The position numbers and the translations under genes are program-made. This document shows, one piece after another, positions 1 to 8,426 of a stretch of 56,307 bases of DNA (positions are counted from its first letter, which is position 1; each line of letters begins with the position of its first letter). The DNA comes from Saprospiraceae bacterium. Lineage in GTDB: Bacteria > Bacteroidota > Bacteroidia > Chitinophagales > Saprospiraceae. The stretch spans positions 1 to 56,307 of the forward strand of contig JADJWN010000016.1 of the NCBI GenBank assembly GCA_016716335.1. The letters run 5' to 3'. Under the pieces are notes generated by a model that was not told where the DNA came from, did not search any database, and was given only the letters and a program-made list of their open reading frames with translations.

Positions 1-1682
1 GCAATTCACAACCATATGCCGGTATTATACCGGGCAATGGTTGTTGTGGCAAATATCAGAAATTCAAAGAACGAAAGCAATTCACAACTGCCAGATGGAA
101 GATAAAGCTGCCCGATTGGTTGTGGCAAATATCAGAAATTCAAAGAACGAAAGCAATTCACAACGCTGCTGCTGAATTGGATGGAAAGCCTGCAGTTGTG
201 GCAAATATCAGAAATTCAAAGAACGAAAGCAATTCACAACAGTCGGTTGCGGGTTGTACGAAAAAAACAGTTGTGGCAAATATCAGAAATTCAAAGAACG
301 AAAGCAATTCACAACGCCGGCGAAGGGAAAAGCATAGGGCTGCCCGTTGTGGCAAATATCAGAAATTCAAAGAACGAAAGCAATTCACAACTAATTGTGT
401 GATTAATCAAACTACTCGTTGGTTGTGGCAAATATCAGAAATTCAAAGAACGAAAGCAATTCACAACTTCTTAATCGTTTTCCTGACATCAGGAATAGTT
501 GTGGCAAATATCAGAAATTCAAAGAACGAAAGCAATTCACAACTCCTTCAGCGATTGATTTATTGCGCTCTCCGTTGTGGCAAATATCAGAAATTCAAAG
601 AACGAAAGCAATTCACAACAATATACACCCATACTTATGCTTTATACAGTTGTGGCAAATATCAGAAATTCAAAGAACGAAAGCAATTCACAACATAAAC
701 CAACCCGGTTCAGGCAGTGGATGGGTTGTGGCAAATATCAGAAATTCAAAGAACGAAAGCAATTCACAACGTTCGGGAGCGTCTCCGTCAACATCAAATC
801 GTTGTGGCAAATATCAGAAATTCAAAGAACGAAAGCAATTCACAACGCAATGCTGAGGAAGGCTGCATCAAATCTTGTTGTGGCAAATATCAGAAATTCA
901 AAGAACGAAAGCAATTCACAACAGCTTTGGCATATTGGATGCAATAATCCCTGTTGTGGCAAATATCAGAAATTCAAAGAACGAAAGCAATTCACAACAG
1001 ACCTGTCAAGGCTCTCTTTGTAGTACAAGTTGTGGCAAATATCAGAAATTCAAAGAACGAAAGCAATTCACAACAGAAGCAGGATTGAACCCATTATTGA
1101 TATAGTGTGGCAAATATCAGAAATTCAAAGAACGAAAGCAATTCACAACACTGACAAACATAAACCTTGCCAATGTTAAGTTGTGGCAAATATCAGAAAT
1201 TCAAAGAACGAAAGCAATTCACAACCAATATACACCCATACTTATGCTTTATTTATGTTGTGGCAAATATCAGAAATTCAAAGAACGAAAGCAATTCACA
1301 ACATTCTGAGCCCAATATTTTCGATATTAGTCTGTTGTGGCAAATATCAGAAATTCAAAGAACGAAAGCAATTCACAACAGCTGTTTTAAAATTAATTTT
1401 GCTGTATCTGTTGTGGCAAATATCAGAAATTCAAAGAACGAAAGCAATTCACAACATACAACAGTTATTGCCTTCTATTGGATTGGTTGTGGCAAATATC
1501 AGAAATTCAAAGAACGAAAGCAATTCACAACCGGTTACTTGTTGTTCTTTAATCATAAAAGTTGTGGCAAATATCAGAAATTCAAAGAACGAAAGCAATT
1601 CACAACTCTTTGTACCAAATAGGATCATATGGGAAAGTTGTGGCAAATATCAGAAATTCAAAGAACGAAAGCAATTCACAAC
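1..1682. CRISPR. CRISPR array, type II-C-like, 46-bp repeat
   Basis: There are 22 full repeats plus the last 12 bases of another at the left edge, so the array continues outside the window. The repeat is 46 bp, begins GTTGTGGCAAAT and ends CAATTCACAAC, with inverted GTTGTG/CACAAC ends. Repeats start at 43, 119, 195, 270, 346, 422, 498, 574, 649, 725, 801, 877, 953, 1029, 1104, 1180, 1257, 1334, 1410, 1486, 1561 and 1637. The 22 spacers are 29-31 bp. Repeat and spacer lengths fit the type II-C (Cas9) arrays common in Bacteroidota; the 36-bp repeats of type VI-B do not fit. Read on the minus strand the repeat begins GTTGTGAATTGCTTTC, the pattern usual for the crRNA-sense of II-C repeats, so leftward transcription is inferred. 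No cas gene and no tracrRNA anti-repeat was seen in the window. Confidence 0.97.
1104..1149. repeat. Degenerate CRISPR repeat unit
   Basis: This is the only imperfect full repeat. The left end reads AGTGTGG instead of GTTGTGG, best explained as loss of one T (45 bp, 1105-1149). The rest is identical to the consensus. It lies inside the array, not at its visible end. Confidence 0.85.
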
Positions 1683-1691
1683 AGGATAGCT

Positions 1692-3074
1692 TTATTCACG
1701 GTCCGCTTTAATGGAGTTTTCAGAAAAATTCATTAAAAAATTCCAGACTTTTTTTCTCACTTCGGATACAGGCTGTAAAAAATTATTGTTCATAATAGCA
1801 AATATTCTTTTTTTGCCCGCCGGAGTGATAATATATCCACAAAGATTGTAGACCCCGGACATGGAGCCTGATTTGGCGATGATTATATTTTTATCTGACA
1901 AGATGTTTTTTGATGCGGTATAATTCTTTCCCGCAGGAGAAATAAATGGGAATAGCTTCTCTTCAGAATTTTGGGTATATAATTGATACAATAAGTAAAC
2001 AAGGTTTGATGGTGACATGAGATTATACCTCGACAGTCCTGATCCATCCACCCATTTCATCGGTTTGTAATTTTCAGTAAGATATTGCTGTAAGACATAC
2101 TGTATTCCGGATTGCACGCCTGTATCACCGGATCTGCCATAAGACAATCCAAAATAAAACTGCTCTGCAAATAAATTGTCGCTTTGATACATAACTCTCC
2201 GGATAATCGTATCTGTAAAACTTCCATATAATACTTTCTTATCTGTAAATTGACTCAGCATATCCGTCACCGCAGTGATGTCCATACCCAGTGTATCCGA
2301 CAGTAGCCTGGCTGTAAGCACACATTCCTGTATGAAAGGCAGGTATTCATGGGATGTGTATCCATCATTCCTGTTTTCTGCTGCGACAAAGCAATTTCTA
2401 TCCCAGGCTCTATGACTCCTTTTGATATCCTGATATGTCGTAAAACCCCGGAAATACTCCGGTATTATGTGCATTTTAGTGCTGTCCTGCCGGAACTCCA
2501 CCACGTTGCCATATACCGGCAGCGGACTGATCTCAGCCTGATAAGCATCAAGATAATCATCCCACATCCATCCCTTACCATACCGGGGATGCTCAAACCC
2601 CTGACAGTCAAGATAAATTCTTTTATGCTTTCTGTTTTGTAAAAATCCTATACATGGGTGTATATCAAAATCCGGATGAAGTAACGTGGGATCTCCCAAT
2701 CCTCTGAAAACAAGCATAGTGTCATTTTCAAAATACTCTATGGCCGGCATCCTCTCTTCAGCCGTTTTCAATGCAGCAAACAATGCCAGCACCTTGGCTG
2801 TAGAGGCAGGGATAAAATATTTTTCTGCATTGCAGGAGGAAATGATTTCCCCGGATGAAGCATCCATGATCAGCCATCCTGAATGGCAATAGTCGCAGAA
2901 TGGTTCCATGACCATTTCTGTGGTATCAAACGGTTTTTCAGATTTGGAAACCTCAGCAACCGGTTTTTTTACCCTGCAGGAAATCAGCATGATCAATGAT
3001 ACCAGACACCACAAAAAGTTTGAAGGCTTTCTTACAAGGTCAGAAGTAAATTTCGGCTTTGTTTGCAGAGACAT
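1692..3074 (-). CDS. dacB: D-alanyl-D-alanine carboxypeptidase/endopeptidase (PBP4, peptidase S13), lipoprotein
   Basis: The 460-residue protein has the three penicillin-binding motifs of the S13 family in order: SxxK as STAK at residues 91-94, SDN in QSDNLFAEQ, and KSG in IIAKSGSMSG. The N-terminus (hydrophobic LVSLIMLISC, lipobox cysteine at residue 33) predicts a lipoprotein rather than the soluble periplasmic form of E. coli PBP4. Members of the family cleave D-Ala-D-Ala or cross-linked peptides in peptidoglycan. Length is normal for the family. The gene is divergent from meaB, and its stop lies 9 bp from the last CRISPR repeat with no terminator between, so transcripts may run into the array. 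Function is inferred from motifs; carboxypeptidase versus endopeptidase activity cannot be separated. Confidence 0.9.
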   Translation of the reverse strand: MSLQTKPKFTSDLVRKPSNFLWCLVSLIMLISCRVKKPVAEVSKSEKPFDTTEMVMEPFCDYCHSGWLIMDASSGEIISSCNAEKYFIPASTAKVLALFAALKTAEERMPAIEYFENDTMLVFRGLGDPTLLHPDFDIHPCIGFLQNRKHKRIYLDCQGFEHPRYGKGWMWDDYLDAYQAEISPLPVYGNVVEFRQDSTKMHIIPEYFRGFTTYQDIKRSHRAWDRNCFVAAENRNDGYTSHEYLPFIQECVLTARLLSDTLGMDITAVTDMLSQFTDKKVLYGSFTDTIIRRVMYQSDNLFAEQFYFGLSYGRSGDTGVQSGIQYVLQQYLTENYKPMKWVDGSGLSRYNLMSPSNLVYLLYQLYTQNSEEKLFPFISPAGKNYTASKNILSDKNIIIAKSGSMSGVYNLCGYIITPAGKKRIFAIMNNNFLQPVSEVRKKVWNFLMNFSENSIKADRE

Positions 3075-3094
3075 TTTATAATCTATTCGGATGT

Positions 3095-3102
3095 CAAAAA
3101 TA
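3095..3102 (-). promoter_or_regulatory. -7 box of the dacB promoter
   Basis: On the minus strand the sequence is TATTTTTG, an exact match to the Bacteroidota -7 consensus TAnnTTTG, 20 bp before the dacB start. No good TTTG -33 box is visible. Confidence 0.4.
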
Positions 3103-3194
3103 AATCATTCACATCGACAGTCATTTGTTTTGAATCAATATTCTGCCACAAGATTTTCCCCCTTTATTTTCTCTGGGCCAATCAGGCATGCTTA

Positions 3195-3228
3195 GTTGAT
3201 GCAGGAAATGATAAATCCATTAACTTTG
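3195..3228 (+). promoter_or_regulatory. meaB promoter (-33/-7 Bacteroidota type)
   Basis: TAACTTTG at 3221-3228 matches TAnnTTTG exactly. A near -33 box, GTTG, is at 3195-3198 with 22-nt spacing. The box ends 5 nt before the ATG at 3234, so the transcript would be almost or fully leaderless. This supports 3234 over upstream in-frame codons as the start. Confidence 0.5.
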
Positions 3229-3233
3229 TGAAT

Positions 3234-4292
3234 ATGAACCCAGAAGAAAAATATTCCATCTCAGGACCGATTAATCCTGACTTTAAATTTAAAAAAGTCT
3301 CCTCACGGGATCTGGAGTATTACATCCGGGGTCTGCAACAACATAATAAATTTGTATTGAGTGAGGCTATCACGCTGATAGAAAGTCAAAACGCCCAAAA
3401 GAGCATCAAAGCGGCTGCCTTAATGGACTGGGCATTTGATCATCTGCCTAAGGACAGTCTCCGTATAGCAGTGACCGGTACACCCGGAGTAGGCAAGAGT
3501 ACATTTATTGAAGCGTTTGGCAATCTGTGGGTTCATCATGGGCATAAACTCTCTGTGCTGGCCGTAGATCCCAGCAGCCAGATCAGTGGTGGCAGCATTC
3601 TGGGAGATAAGACCAGGATGACTACTCTGGCAGCAAACCCGGAAGTTTTTATCCGTCCCTCGGCGTCAGGGGGCACTCTGGGAGGTACGGCATTGCATAC
3701 GAAAGATGCCATCATGCTTTGTGAAGCAGCGGGATACACTACGTCCATCGTCGAAACGGTGGGTGTGGGACAGTCAGAAACAGAAGTGCACCATATGACC
3801 GATGTATCTCTGCTACTGGTACAACCCGGAGCAGGCGATGAAATACAGGGTATCAAAAGGGGCATAATGGAAAATGCAGATATCATTATCATCAATAAAG
3901 CTGACGGCCCACAATTGCCTCTCGCCCGTGAAACGCAGAAAAATTACAGCAATGCCTTACGGCTCTTTCATCATCCGGTGGAAGGTTGGTCTGTGCCGGT
4001 TGTATTGGTTTCTTCCATAGATCACACAGGTATGGATGAGGTGATCCGCCACATCTCTGATTTTATCTCATTTGGCAAAAACACAGGATATTTTTATACC
4101 AAAAGAAAAACACAGGAAGAACGCTGGTTTGTAAAACAGGTGCAGAGATTGATGGAAAAATGGTTTTTTTCAAATATTCATATAAAAACACACTTCGAAA
4201 AACTCAGACAACAACTCCTGGATGGAAAAATTAGCACGCCGGCTGCCATTAGAAAAATGAATAATATCTTTGAGCAGGAAATGAATCCCTGA
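3234..4292 (+). CDS. meaB: Methylmalonyl-CoA mutase-associated GTPase MeaB
   Basis: This 352-residue G3E-family P-loop GTPase of the MeaB/ArgK group has the P-loop GTPGVGKST at residues 82-90, the LAVDPSS motif with SGGSILGDK, ETVGVGQSE, and NKAD for guanine recognition. MeaB chaperones adenosylcobalamin loading and protects methylmalonyl-CoA mutase in propionate/methylmalonyl metabolism. The mutase genes are not in this window. The reading frame stays open upstream to 3063, but that stretch overlaps dacB and its promoter, so ATG 3234 is chosen. The M23 peptidase gene follows after 7 nt, probably in the same transcript. Confidence 0.93.
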   Translation: MNPEEKYSISGPINPDFKFKKVSSRDLEYYIRGLQQHNKFVLSEAITLIESQNAQKSIKAAALMDWAFDHLPKDSLRIAVTGTPGVGKSTFIEAFGNLWVHHGHKLSVLAVDPSSQISGGSILGDKTRMTTLAANPEVFIRPSASGGTLGGTALHTKDAIMLCEAAGYTTSIVETVGVGQSETEVHHMTDVSLLLVQPGAGDEIQGIKRGIMENADIIIINKADGPQLPLARETQKNYSNALRLFHHPVEGWSVPVVLVSSIDHTGMDEVIRHISDFISFGKNTGYFYTKRKTQEERWFVKQVQRLMEKWFFSNIHIKTHFEKLRQQLLDGKISTPAAIRKMNNIFEQEMNP

Positions 4293-4299
4293 TAATTGC

Positions 4300-6024
4300 A
4301 TGAATTTGATTACACTTCTTCGATACGGCTGTATCTTCCTGCTATTTTATATCCATGGAATATCTCAAGGTACTTTATCCACAGGTGAAATGCCGTCCGG
4401 AATTATCTCTCCAGTAAAACACAGCATTACGCTTTCGGGCAGCTATGGTGAGCTCAGAAGCACGCATTTCCATGCAGGTATTGATATCAGGCCTTCCTCA
4501 GAAAGTGCTGAAGATAAAATCTTTGCCATAGACGATGGCTATGTCAGCAGAGCCCGGGTGCAAACCGGAGGTTTCGGAAAAGCACTTTACATAGTGCATC
4601 CCGCTACCGGCTATACTACGGTTTATGCCCACCTGGACAGATTTAATGACGAAATTGAGCAGTTGATCACCAAAGCACAGCACACCAGAAAGTCCTATGC
4701 TGTAAATCTGGATTTCCCCCGCAATTTTATACCGGTAAAAAAAGGTCAATTCATCGGCATCATGGGAAATACCGGACAATCTTTCGGTACCCATCTGCAT
4801 TTTGAAATCAGGGATAGTAAAACCGAAAACCCTCTGAATCCTGCATTATTCCGAATAAAACCCAAAGACCTTATTCCTCCCGTTATTTCTGCCATCGCTG
4901 TACATGGATTGGACAGGAATTTTCACAAAAGCGAGCAAATCATTGTGTCCGGAGATTTTGCCAATAATGATGGTACGAATGTTTTACCGGTGATAGATAT
5001 CGTCAGCGACAGGGCCGGCGTTGCAATAGAAGCGTATGATATGATGAACGGAGCACCTAACAAAAACGGTATTTACCGGCTGCGATTGTATGACGATAAG
5101 GGTCTCCGGTATTTTTATGCAATGAACAGATTTTCGTTTACAGAAAGTCCGCAGATAGCAGGCTTTATAGATTATGGGCAGAAGCAAACGACCGGTAATA
5201 CCTTTGCACTATGTTACCGTCTGCCGGGACTGCACCTAAGTTTTCTGGACAACAATCTGCATGGAATATTCCATCTTGAATCTGGCACTCTGCATTATTT
5301 CTGTATTGAAGCCGAAGATATTGAAAGCAATACTACCACGTTCGAAGCATATATCCGCAGGATAGACAGCGAAACCATGCATCCTCTGACTGAGTCCGGA
5401 GATATCATGGAATATGGTAAATATCATGTTTTTGAAAAAGACAGCTGCAAGGTGACGCTGCATGAAGAAAGTCTGTTCAGAAATATCCTTTTCGAATACG
5501 AAAAGGTCAATGACAGCATTTGCAATCCATGCTACAGAATTCACCAATTTACAGAACCGGTAAAAAAAGCTATTGATATCCGGCTGCCTGTACCTGAAGG
5601 GATGAATGAGTATGCGGACAAGCTGATTGTGCTCAGATATGATCCGAAGGGTAAAAAAATCAATCACGGAGGCAAGGTAAATTCAGGTACTATAAGTATC
5701 AGCTCGCGGTTCTTCGGTTTGTACGCAGTAGCCCCGGATACCATCCCTCCTTCCATAAGGCCCATTAACTTCAACGTCAAAGCACAGGGTATGCGGGAGT
5801 TTACTTTTGAGATTAAGGATGATCTTGATACAGCCGGAAATGCGAAGGAATTGACTTATCAGGCAGAGATAGACGGAAAATTTGTGGTATGCCCATACAA
5901 GTCACTGACCGGAGTGCTGCAGGTGCCTTTATCAGGAATTCTTCCGGGTAAGCATCAACTGAAAATCAAAGCTACCGATCACTCCGGAAACAGCCGGATA
6001 TACAGAGCCGCTTTTGTGAGGTGA
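4300..6024 (+). CDS. M23 family metallopeptidase (LytM-type), secreted
   Basis: The 574-residue protein has an N-terminal signal sequence (residues 1-23, hydrophobic CIFLLFYIHG). The M23 zinc-peptidase domain occupies about residues 45-190. Its metal ligands are visible: HAGID (H58, D62) and GTHLHFEI (H165, H167). The domain is interrupted between the strand TVYAHL and the GNTGQ motif by an insertion of about 40 residues. The remaining 380 residues look like beta-rich domains without an assignment. M23 enzymes cleave peptidoglycan cross-bridges, so a role in cell-wall remodelling is inferred. The gene follows meaB by 7 nt and converges with the HNH gene, whose stop is 12 bp away. Confidence 0.85.
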   Translation: MNLITLLRYGCIFLLFYIHGISQGTLSTGEMPSGIISPVKHSITLSGSYGELRSTHFHAGIDIRPSSESAEDKIFAIDDGYVSRARVQTGGFGKALYIVHPATGYTTVYAHLDRFNDEIEQLITKAQHTRKSYAVNLDFPRNFIPVKKGQFIGIMGNTGQSFGTHLHFEIRDSKTENPLNPALFRIKPKDLIPPVISAIAVHGLDRNFHKSEQIIVSGDFANNDGTNVLPVIDIVSDRAGVAIEAYDMMNGAPNKNGIYRLRLYDDKGLRYFYAMNRFSFTESPQIAGFIDYGQKQTTGNTFALCYRLPGLHLSFLDNNLHGIFHLESGTLHYFCIEAEDIESNTTTFEAYIRRIDSETMHPLTESGDIMEYGKYHVFEKDSCKVTLHEESLFRNILFEYEKVNDSICNPCYRIHQFTEPVKKAIDIRLPVPEGMNEYADKLIVLRYDPKGKKINHGGKVNSGTISISSRFFGLYAVAPDTIPPSIRPINFNVKAQGMREFTFEIKDDLDTAGNAKELTYQAEIDGKFVVCPYKSLTGVLQVPLSGILPGKHQLKIKATDHSGNSRIYRAAFVR

Positions 6025-6035
6025 CTTTAAATAAT

Positions 6036-6716
6036 TTATTTTTTCCTGAAATCAGGAAGCATATTTTTAAATTCAGAATCTGAAAAATATTTTTTTATAT
6101 ACCAAATTTTGAACGCTGTAAAAGGGGCTTCTATAGATAAACAGTCTTGAATATCACTCAATACTCTTTTTCTTTTGCCTTCAGAATGACTGTCATATTC
6201 ATAGGTATGCAGTAAATCAAGAAGTTTTTTCATTTCTATAATTACCTCATCAGTCAGTGCTTTTGCATCAAAGCTTAACGAATCACTCTCATAATTGAAG
6301 ATAGAATGTAATAGCAAAACTGTATCTTTCACTTCCTGTGAAGGAAATTCATCAACTTCACGAATTACAACCTTTTCTTTTGGTTTTCCATCGCAGGAAA
6401 ATTCAATCAGATCAGTAATGATATTATTAAAATCAGTGCAGTTCAATAATTTCAAATTCTGTGATTTACTGTCTGAAACATAATTCTTTATTGAATTGCA
6501 GTGTGAGCACGCAAGAAAAAGATTATTCCAATCAAATTTTGCTGATATATCCTTGTTCACAGGTATGAAATGCTCTATCTGGGATGTATCCGGAGCCTTC
6601 CTTTCACAGAGATAACACTTATCAAACTGCATTCTTTTCAGTTGTTCTTTTACACCTTCAAAAGACTTTCCGGCCAATGCTGTTGGAGCAGGTAAACTGC
6701 GTTTTAAATTAATCAT
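6036..6716 (-). CDS. ptuB: HNH endonuclease, PtuB-like subunit of a Septu-type defence pair
   Basis: The 226-residue protein has an HNH fold with four zinc cysteines, CYLC at 34-37 and CSHC at 70-73, flanking the catalytic QIEHF (H49) and WNNLF (N65) motifs. The N-terminus (MINLKRS, then VKEQL) resembles HNH proteins that accompany AAA ATPases in Septu and in some retron systems. The start codon overlaps the ATPase stop by 4 bp (ATGA, 6713-6716), so the two are translationally coupled. In Septu, PtuB is the nuclease effector controlled by PtuA; this role is inferred from architecture. The base composition is AT-richer than neighbouring genes, as expected for acquired defence genes. Confidence 0.8.
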   Translation of the reverse strand: MINLKRSLPAPTALAGKSFEGVKEQLKRMQFDKCYLCERKAPDTSQIEHFIPVNKDISAKFDWNNLFLACSHCNSIKNYVSDSKSQNLKLLNCTDFNNIITDLIEFSCDGKPKEKVVIREVDEFPSQEVKDTVLLLHSIFNYESDSLSFDAKALTDEVIIEMKKLLDLLHTYEYDSHSEGKRKRVLSDIQDCLSIEAPFTAFKIWYIKKYFSDSEFKNMLPDFRKK

Positions 6717-7894
6717 TTGATCAATTCCTTGATTTTATCCTTGTATCTGATATCCATATCCTTTATCCAATAACTGACCTCTATATCAGCTATCTCAAGG
6801 AATTTTTTTCTCATAGTTTTGATTTTATCCTTAAACTGACCATTAGAAGATTTCAGCATATTTTCATATTCATTCATCTCTGCTTTCAATGGCTCACTGA
6901 ATTTATCTAACTGATAATATGTTTCAAGAATACTCTCTGATGAATAACCTGAGAAATCTTCAAACCTCTTCTTGGTTTCAAGATCAAAAATTACAGCATT
7001 TTGTAGAGATTGTAATATGAATGGGGAGTGAGTAGAGACGATAAATTGTACATTAGGAAAGAAGCGTGTCAGAAAAGGCAGGATTTTCTTTTGCAAAGAT
7101 ATATGAAGATGTGCCTCTACTTCGTCAATGATGGCAATACCAGGTAAGGTATATTCAAATTTATCTGATTTTGAGTGCATCTGCTGCATCATTTCAAATA
7201 AAATAAACAGGATAGAACTGTAGCCACTTGAAAGTGTATTCAGATCAAATTCTTCTCTGTAATCGGATGTAAAGTAAAAGCTGAGTTTATCTTCATTTCT
7301 ACGGCTTTGTAGTTTCAGGGTAGCATCTTCGAAAAGAAAACTAAGTTCGGCTTCCAATTTTTCAAACCAATCAGTAATATTTTTCACTTCTTTTTCATTG
7401 CCTTTCTCAAAAGACAGAAAGGCCTGCTCAGTCCTTTTTTTAGCTAAATATTTTTCAAAATCCTTCGCCTCATTTGCAACTTTATCTTTAACTCCACTTG
7501 ATTTTTCCACATTTAGTTTTCTGGAGCAATTAAAATTAAAAAAAGTTAAAGAATTGATTGACTCCAGCATTTCTTTATTCTCATAAAAACTACATATTAA
7601 TTCAGTTGGTAAACCAAAAGTTTGTAATTGAATTATACTGCTTTTGAGTGATTCTAAAGAACCATATTTGAAATTGGAAAAGTTTGTATTATTTGAAGCT
7701 GAGCTAAATCTTTGATTATACTTTTGAACGAATTTTAGAAAATTATTAATTCTTTCTAAAACAGAAGTTTTACCACTTCCATTTTTACCTGTCAGCATCA
7801 GATGCTTTTTCTCGTTCTCCGAAAGCAGAATTTCTATATCTTCCAGATGTCTGACCTTGTTGATATATATTTTGGTGATGAAAGTCGGTATCAT
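6713..7894 (-). CDS. ptuA: AAA/ABC-type ATPase, PtuA-like subunit of a Septu-type defence pair
   Basis: This 393-residue SMC/OLD-like ATPase has Walker A GKNGSGKT at residues 36-43, a signature-like LSSGYSS near 221-227, Walker B IAIIDEVEAHLH at 253-264 and the H-loop STHSPF at 287-292. The middle (about 100-215) is charged and probably forms the arm seen in this family. The C-terminal 100 residues have no recognised domain; no TOPRIM motif was seen, which separates it from OLD nucleases. It lies directly upstream of an HNH nuclease, the order of PtuAB. No reverse transcriptase or other third gene is adjacent, so a retron-type assignment is not supported. It follows fur by 44 bp with no clear promoter, so fur read-through is possible. 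Confidence 0.82.
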   Translation of the reverse strand: MIPTFITKIYINKVRHLEDIEILLSENEKKHLMLTGKNGSGKTSVLERINNFLKFVQKYNQRFSSASNNTNFSNFKYGSLESLKSSIIQLQTFGLPTELICSFYENKEMLESINSLTFFNFNCSRKLNVEKSSGVKDKVANEAKDFEKYLAKKRTEQAFLSFEKGNEKEVKNITDWFEKLEAELSFLFEDATLKLQSRRNEDKLSFYFTSDYREEFDLNTLSSGYSSILFILFEMMQQMHSKSDKFEYTLPGIAIIDEVEAHLHISLQKKILPFLTRFFPNVQFIVSTHSPFILQSLQNAVIFDLETKKRFEDFSGYSSESILETYYQLDKFSEPLKAEMNEYENMLKSSNGQFKDKIKTMRKKFLEIADIEVSYWIKDMDIRYKDKIKELIK

Positions 7895-7938
7895 TTCAAC
7901 TATTAATTTTTACTCTTTCTTGTTTCATTTGTATTTGA

Positions 7939-8421
7939 TCAAAACTCCGCCTTCCTTCTATCACACGGATTCTTTCTGCATTTGCCGTAAAGGTTGAGAG
8001 AATGGTGTGTGACATTAAAATCCAGTATCTCTCCCATGGTCGTCTTGATTTGTTGTATCCTCGGGTCGCAGAATTCGAGTACCGCTCCGCAATCCATACA
8101 AATCAGGTGATCATGCTGCTTATATCCGTAAGATTTCTCGTATTGCGCCAGATTTTTGCCAAACTGATGTTTGGTGATCAGATCACAGCTCACCAGCAGC
8201 TCAAGGGTATTGTACACTGTGGCCCTGCTGACTCTGTAATTCTGGTTTTTCATATGGATGTACAATGCCTCTGCATCAAAGTGGTCGGTCCTGCGGTATA
8301 TTTCTTCCAGTATAGCATATCGTTCGGGAGTTTTTCGCAATGCGTACTTTTCGAGATAAGAGGTAAAAATAGATTTTACTTCTTCGACGATTTGTTCTGT
8401 CTTATGTGCTGACGTGGTCAT
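7939..8421 (-). CDS. fur: Fur/PerR-family metal-responsive repressor
   Basis: The 160-residue protein has a winged-helix DNA-binding half (TPERYAILEEI at 31-41, RVSRATVYNTL at 63-73) and a metal-binding dimerisation half. The HDHLICMDCG motif at 103-112 carries the first CxxC (C108, C111), and a second pair lies in CRKNPC (C148, C153). Family members repress iron-uptake or peroxide genes with Fe2+ as corepressor; Fur and PerR cannot be separated from sequence alone. The start lies 5 nt after the rel/spoT stop, so the two form an operon, an arrangement seen in other Bacteroidota. Confidence 0.9.
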   Translation of the reverse strand: MTTSAHKTEQIVEEVKSIFTSYLEKYALRKTPERYAILEEIYRRTDHFDAEALYIHMKNQNYRVSRATVYNTLELLVSCDLITKHQFGKNLAQYEKSYGYKQHDHLICMDCGAVLEFCDPRIQQIKTTMGEILDFNVTHHSLNLYGKCRKNPCDRRKAEF

Positions 8422-8426
8422 ATGGT

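Noticed and set aside
1..1682. Type VI-B (Cas13b) assignment, because repeats begin GTTGT and end ACAAC
   Set aside because: Type VI-B repeats are 36 bp; these are 46 bp with 30-bp spacers, which fits II-C.
120..1689. Several long open frames through the left 1.7 kb on both strands
   Set aside because: They are translations of the CRISPR repeat, repeating the same peptide in all frames; no coding function.
2349..2642. Plus-strand open frames inside dacB and many similar antisense frames elsewhere
   Set aside because: They lie antisense to genes with clear protein motifs and have no family resemblance of their own.
6036..7894. Retron of the ATPase/HNH type
   Set aside because: No reverse transcriptase gene or inverted-repeat msr/msd region is next to the pair.
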